Shown: one piece after another, positions 5,586-7,225 of the stretch
Layout: each line of letters begins with the position of its first letter
How positions within the stretch are numbered: the first letter of the stretch is position 1
Assembly (NCBI GenBank): GCA_903821415.1
Contig: CAIJLF010000048.1
Span: forward strand, 1-7,225
Reading direction: 5' to 3'
Length of the DNA: 7,225 nt
Source of the DNA: an uncultured bacterium
GTDB taxonomy: Bacteria; Patescibacteriota; Minisyncoccia; Phycocordibacterales; UBA9973
Program-made: the position numbers and the translations under genes
The notes under the pieces: model-generated
The model's database searches: none
Seen by the model: the letters and a program-made list of their open reading frames with translations, nothing else
What the model was told of the DNA's origin: nothing

Positions 5586-5711
5586 AAACTAGTCTCCATA
5601 AAATAGCTCTCTTCAAAATGCACACATAAAACTCTACTGAGTTTTTGCTCTGCTCGGCCCAGTCGGCCTGCGCAAGGCATTTTTCAGAGACTATTTTATT
5701 ACGACTAGTTT
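5586..5711. repeat. Large inverted repeat spanning the 3' end of the ComEC-like gene
   Basis: The arm 5586-5621 matches the reverse complement of 5677-5711 at about 30 of 35 positions with one 1-nt gap, including AAACTAGTC, ATAAAATAG, TCTCT and AAAATGC blocks. The right arm contains the last six codons and the TAG of the minus-strand gene; the left arm reads KLVSIK-stop on the plus strand against KLVVIK-stop in the gene. The 55-nt interior is locally GC-rich and holds its own hairpins. It looks like an inverted duplication or a palindromic element that supplies the gene's end. Confidence 0.65.
5628..5645 (-). terminator. Terminator-like hairpin after the ComEC-like gene
   Basis: AAAACTC-TACT-GAGTTTT (5628-5645) is a perfect 7-bp stem with T-runs on both strands, 46 nt after the minus-strand stop at 5691. 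It lies in the loop of the larger inverted repeat. It plausibly ends the ComEC-like transcript, alone or together with the rpmB palindrome. Confidence 0.5.
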
Positions 5712-6560
5712 AACCCCATCACTTTCAAAAACTATATTTCCTAAATCTGAAGTTTTTAAGAATGGTATATGAAGTGAAGTTAGTCTATCGAGTATATCTT
5801 TATGTGGATGTCCATACTTGTTCCCCTTATCGACTGAAATGATGGCGACTTTAGGGTTCACCTTCTCAAGCCAAGAAAGACCCGATGAAGTATGAGAACC
5901 GTGGTGTCCAAGCTTTAATACATCAGATTTTAAAGTACTATCTTTTTCATTCCATCCGATTAGATTCTCGGTATAGGTAGTAGCATCCCCAGTGAACATG
6001 AACGACTCTTTCCCGTAAGTTAGCTTCCCCACTATCGAGCCATCGTTACTATCAAAGTTCGATACGTCTCTATCTGGGAAAATAATATCAAAATAAATAT
6101 TTTTCTTATCATCTAGTATGATATGCATTCCTCTCTTTGCAATCATTTTCTTTATTTTATTTTTTACAATTTTACTTTCTAGACTCTCGTATACTTTCGA
6201 ATCCGACGTCGCTCCATTTTCTAATATACTTCCCACTTTATAATTATCTATAAGAAGTGGAAATCCTCCGATGTGATCTTGGTCTGGATGCGTAGCGACT
6301 ATCATATCTATGGAGCGATCAGCAAAAGGCATAACTTTTGATAGACTAGAGAGTAGCTTGGCATCAGGCCCTCCGTCTATGAGCATCTGGACCCCATTTG
6401 GAGCTTCTATATATATGGAGTCCCCTTGCCCGACATCTAGAAATACTACCTTTAAATATGGATTGTTTTTATGTTGAAAAACGAAAAACCAAATACTAGC
6501 TGTCAAAATAACCAATAAAACCAATAGAATATATGGTAGGTATTTTCTTTTTCTTTCCAT
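5691..6560 (-). CDS. Membrane-anchored metallo-beta-lactamase-fold hydrolase, ComEC C-terminal domain-like
   Basis: A 289-residue protein. Residues 7-28 are one hydrophobic segment after a basic MERKRK start, a signal anchor placing the rest outside the membrane. The body is a metallo-beta-lactamase fold of the ComEC/Rec2 type: VVFLDVGQGDSIYIE (38-52), LIDGG (60-64), the metal motif THPDQDH (90-96; H91, D93, D95, H96), FTGD (189-192), LKLGHHGSHTSS (216-227) and ISVDKGNKYGHPH (241-253). In ComEC this domain is thought to degrade the non-transported DNA strand; this protein lacks the competence channel domain, so it may partner with a separately encoded channel or act alone as a nuclease or phosphodiesterase (inference). 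It is flanked by two copies of a direct repeat, and its stop codon sits in an inverted-repeat arm. No Shine-Dalgarno before the ATG at 6560. Confidence 0.9.
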   Translation of the reverse strand: MERKRKYLPYILLVLLVILTASIWFFVFQHKNNPYLKVVFLDVGQGDSIYIEAPNGVQMLIDGGPDAKLLSSLSKVMPFADRSIDMIVATHPDQDHIGGFPLLIDNYKVGSILENGATSDSKVYESLESKIVKNKIKKMIAKRGMHIILDDKKNIYFDIIFPDRDVSNFDSNDGSIVGKLTYGKESFMFTGDATTYTENLIGWNEKDSTLKSDVLKLGHHGSHTSSGLSWLEKVNPKVAIISVDKGNKYGHPHKDILDRLTSLHIPFLKTSDLGNIVFESDGVKLVVIK

Positions 6561-6600
6561 GATATACTCTATATATTAACATTAATTTAAGTAAATTTGG

Positions 6601-6700
6601 AATAAATCTTTTAAAGAAAAAATGTCTGGCCGAGCTTCTATATGAATTTGGCGAGGAGGTCCGAGGACTTTTTTATTGATAAGATTTATGGAAAATTTAA
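6601..6700. repeat. Unrecognised repeat, copy 2 (sod leader region)
   Basis: Second copy of the element at 5495-5580, in the same orientation: AAGAAAAAATGTCTGGCC (6614-6631), a 27-nt core, then the 24-nt block starting GTCCGAGGACTTTTTT (6659-6682) and similarity to about 6697. The core contains an additional hairpin, GCCGAGCTTC-TATAT-GAATTTGGC (6629-6652, one bulge, two G-T wobbles). It lies between two divergent genes, where a plain terminator is not expected, and ends within 15 nt of the sod start codon. Confidence 0.7.
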
Positions 6701-6711
6701 ATCAAAAATAT

Positions 6712-7225
6712 ATGGAAACATTTACAACCAAAACATTTGATATACCAAAATTAACAGGTATAAGCGAGAAAGCAATAGAAGAACATCTAAAATTATATAA
6801 AGCTTATGTAACTAATTCAAACTTAGTTCTAAATAAAATAAAAGAATACGAGAAAGATTTAGTCGCCAATGCTTATATACTAAGTGAGCTTCATCGCCGT
6901 TTCGCTTTTGAATTCGGAGGCGTTCGTAATCACGAATATTATTTCACATCTCTTTCAGGTGGAGCAAAAGAATTACCAGTTGATTCAAAATTAAAAGAGG
7001 CTATCGAAAAAACCGGTATGACTTTCGTCACATGGCTTTTGAACTTCAAAGCATTAGCTATGACTCGCGGTATCGGCTGGGCAATGCTTTATTATGATAA
7101 AGGAACTGGTAGTCTACTAACTCAATGGGTAGACGAGCAGCACTTAGGGCACTTGGTGAGCGCCTCCCCTATACTTGCTTTAGATATGTGGGAGCATTCA
7201 TACCTCTTCGACTACATTCCTGCTG
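6712..7225 (+). CDS. sod: Superoxide dismutase, Fe/Mn family (3' end outside window)
   Basis: Converts superoxide to oxygen and hydrogen peroxide using one Fe or Mn ion; probably cytosolic, as no signal peptide is seen. The window holds 171 codons from the ATG at 6712 and the gene runs off the edge. All four metal ligands are recognisable: H25 (EEHLKLYKAYV), H74 (GGVRNHEYYF), and D158 and H162 in LDMWEHSY, the family signature D-x-W-E-H. H144 in VDEQHLGHL probably takes the place of the active-site Gln/His that helps set metal preference, but Fe versus Mn cannot be decided here. An in-frame ATG at 6688 would add eight residues (MENLNQKY) but lies in the repeat; the 6712 start gives the usual distance to the first ligand. 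The T6 run of repeat copy 2 is upstream in its leader. No Shine-Dalgarno. Confidence 0.95.
   Translation, partial: METFTTKTFDIPKLTGISEKAIEEHLKLYKAYVTNSNLVLNKIKEYEKDLVANAYILSELHRRFAFEFGGVRNHEYYFTSLSGGAKELPVDSKLKEAIEKTGMTFVTWLLNFKALAMTRGIGWAMLYYDKGTGSLLTQWVDEQHLGHLVSASPILALDMWEHSYLFDYIPA

Noticed and set aside
5582..5680. 32-residue minus-strand ORF (MPCAGRLGRAEQ...) after the ComEC-like gene
   Set aside because: No ribosome-binding context, it spans both arms and the terminator hairpin of the inverted repeat, and it resembles no family I know.
71..7225. Recoding of TGA as glycine, known from some Patescibacteria relatives
   Set aside because: No in-frame TGA occurs at conserved positions; glycine uses GGN throughout and all genes are intact under the standard bacterial code.

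Overview
The window is AT-rich, compact, and looks like part of a genome from the Candidate Phyla Radiation (Patescibacteria, probably a Parcubacteria-type lineage). This is inferred from the character of the ribosomal proteins (an S12 with an extra segment near residues 20-42), A/T-rich leaders almost devoid of Shine-Dalgarno sequences, short intergenic spaces filled with hairpins, and small streamlined proteins. I could not run a phylogeny. The genetic code looks standard: every gene ends in TAA or TAG, tryptophan is TGG and no gene reads through TGA.

Left part, minus strand (about 4365 down to 71): a broken str operon in the classical order rpsL (S12), rpsG (S7), fusA (EF-G), with no tuf gene after it. 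A terminator and a new promoter separate rpsG from fusA, so fusA is probably its own transcription unit. Downstream of the fusA terminator lies a small protein with a sigma-70 region-4-like helix-turn-helix and a four-cysteine cluster. A strong terminator follows, and its hairpin overlaps the apparent start of a Thr/Pro/Asp repeat-rich ORF. That ORF may be a fragment of an exported protein.

Middle: a site-2 protease-like M50 membrane peptidase (minus) is divergent from rpmB (L28, plus). rpmB ends in a long perfect palindrome that acts as its terminator.

Right part: a membrane-anchored metallo-beta-lactamase-fold protein resembling the ComEC C-terminal domain (minus), then the first 171 codons of an Fe/Mn superoxide dismutase (plus), cut by the window edge.

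Non-coding structure is the most interesting layer. (1) Two copies of an unrecognised repeat, about 86 and 100 nt, with conserved ends and a variable core, lie in direct orientation on either side of the ComEC-like gene. (2) The 3' end of that gene, with its stop codon, is one arm of a near-perfect 35-bp inverted repeat. (3) The 68-nt rpsL-rpsG spacer is made of three tandem dyads, the last an 18-bp perfect palindrome touching the rpsG start codon, in the place where E. coli S7 binds its own mRNA. (4) Related CCCCCACAC...ATATTTT hairpins bracket rpsL-rpsG. (5) S12 has Ile where a functionally important Pro is expected. No mobile-element gene, CRISPR array, tRNA or rRNA was seen.
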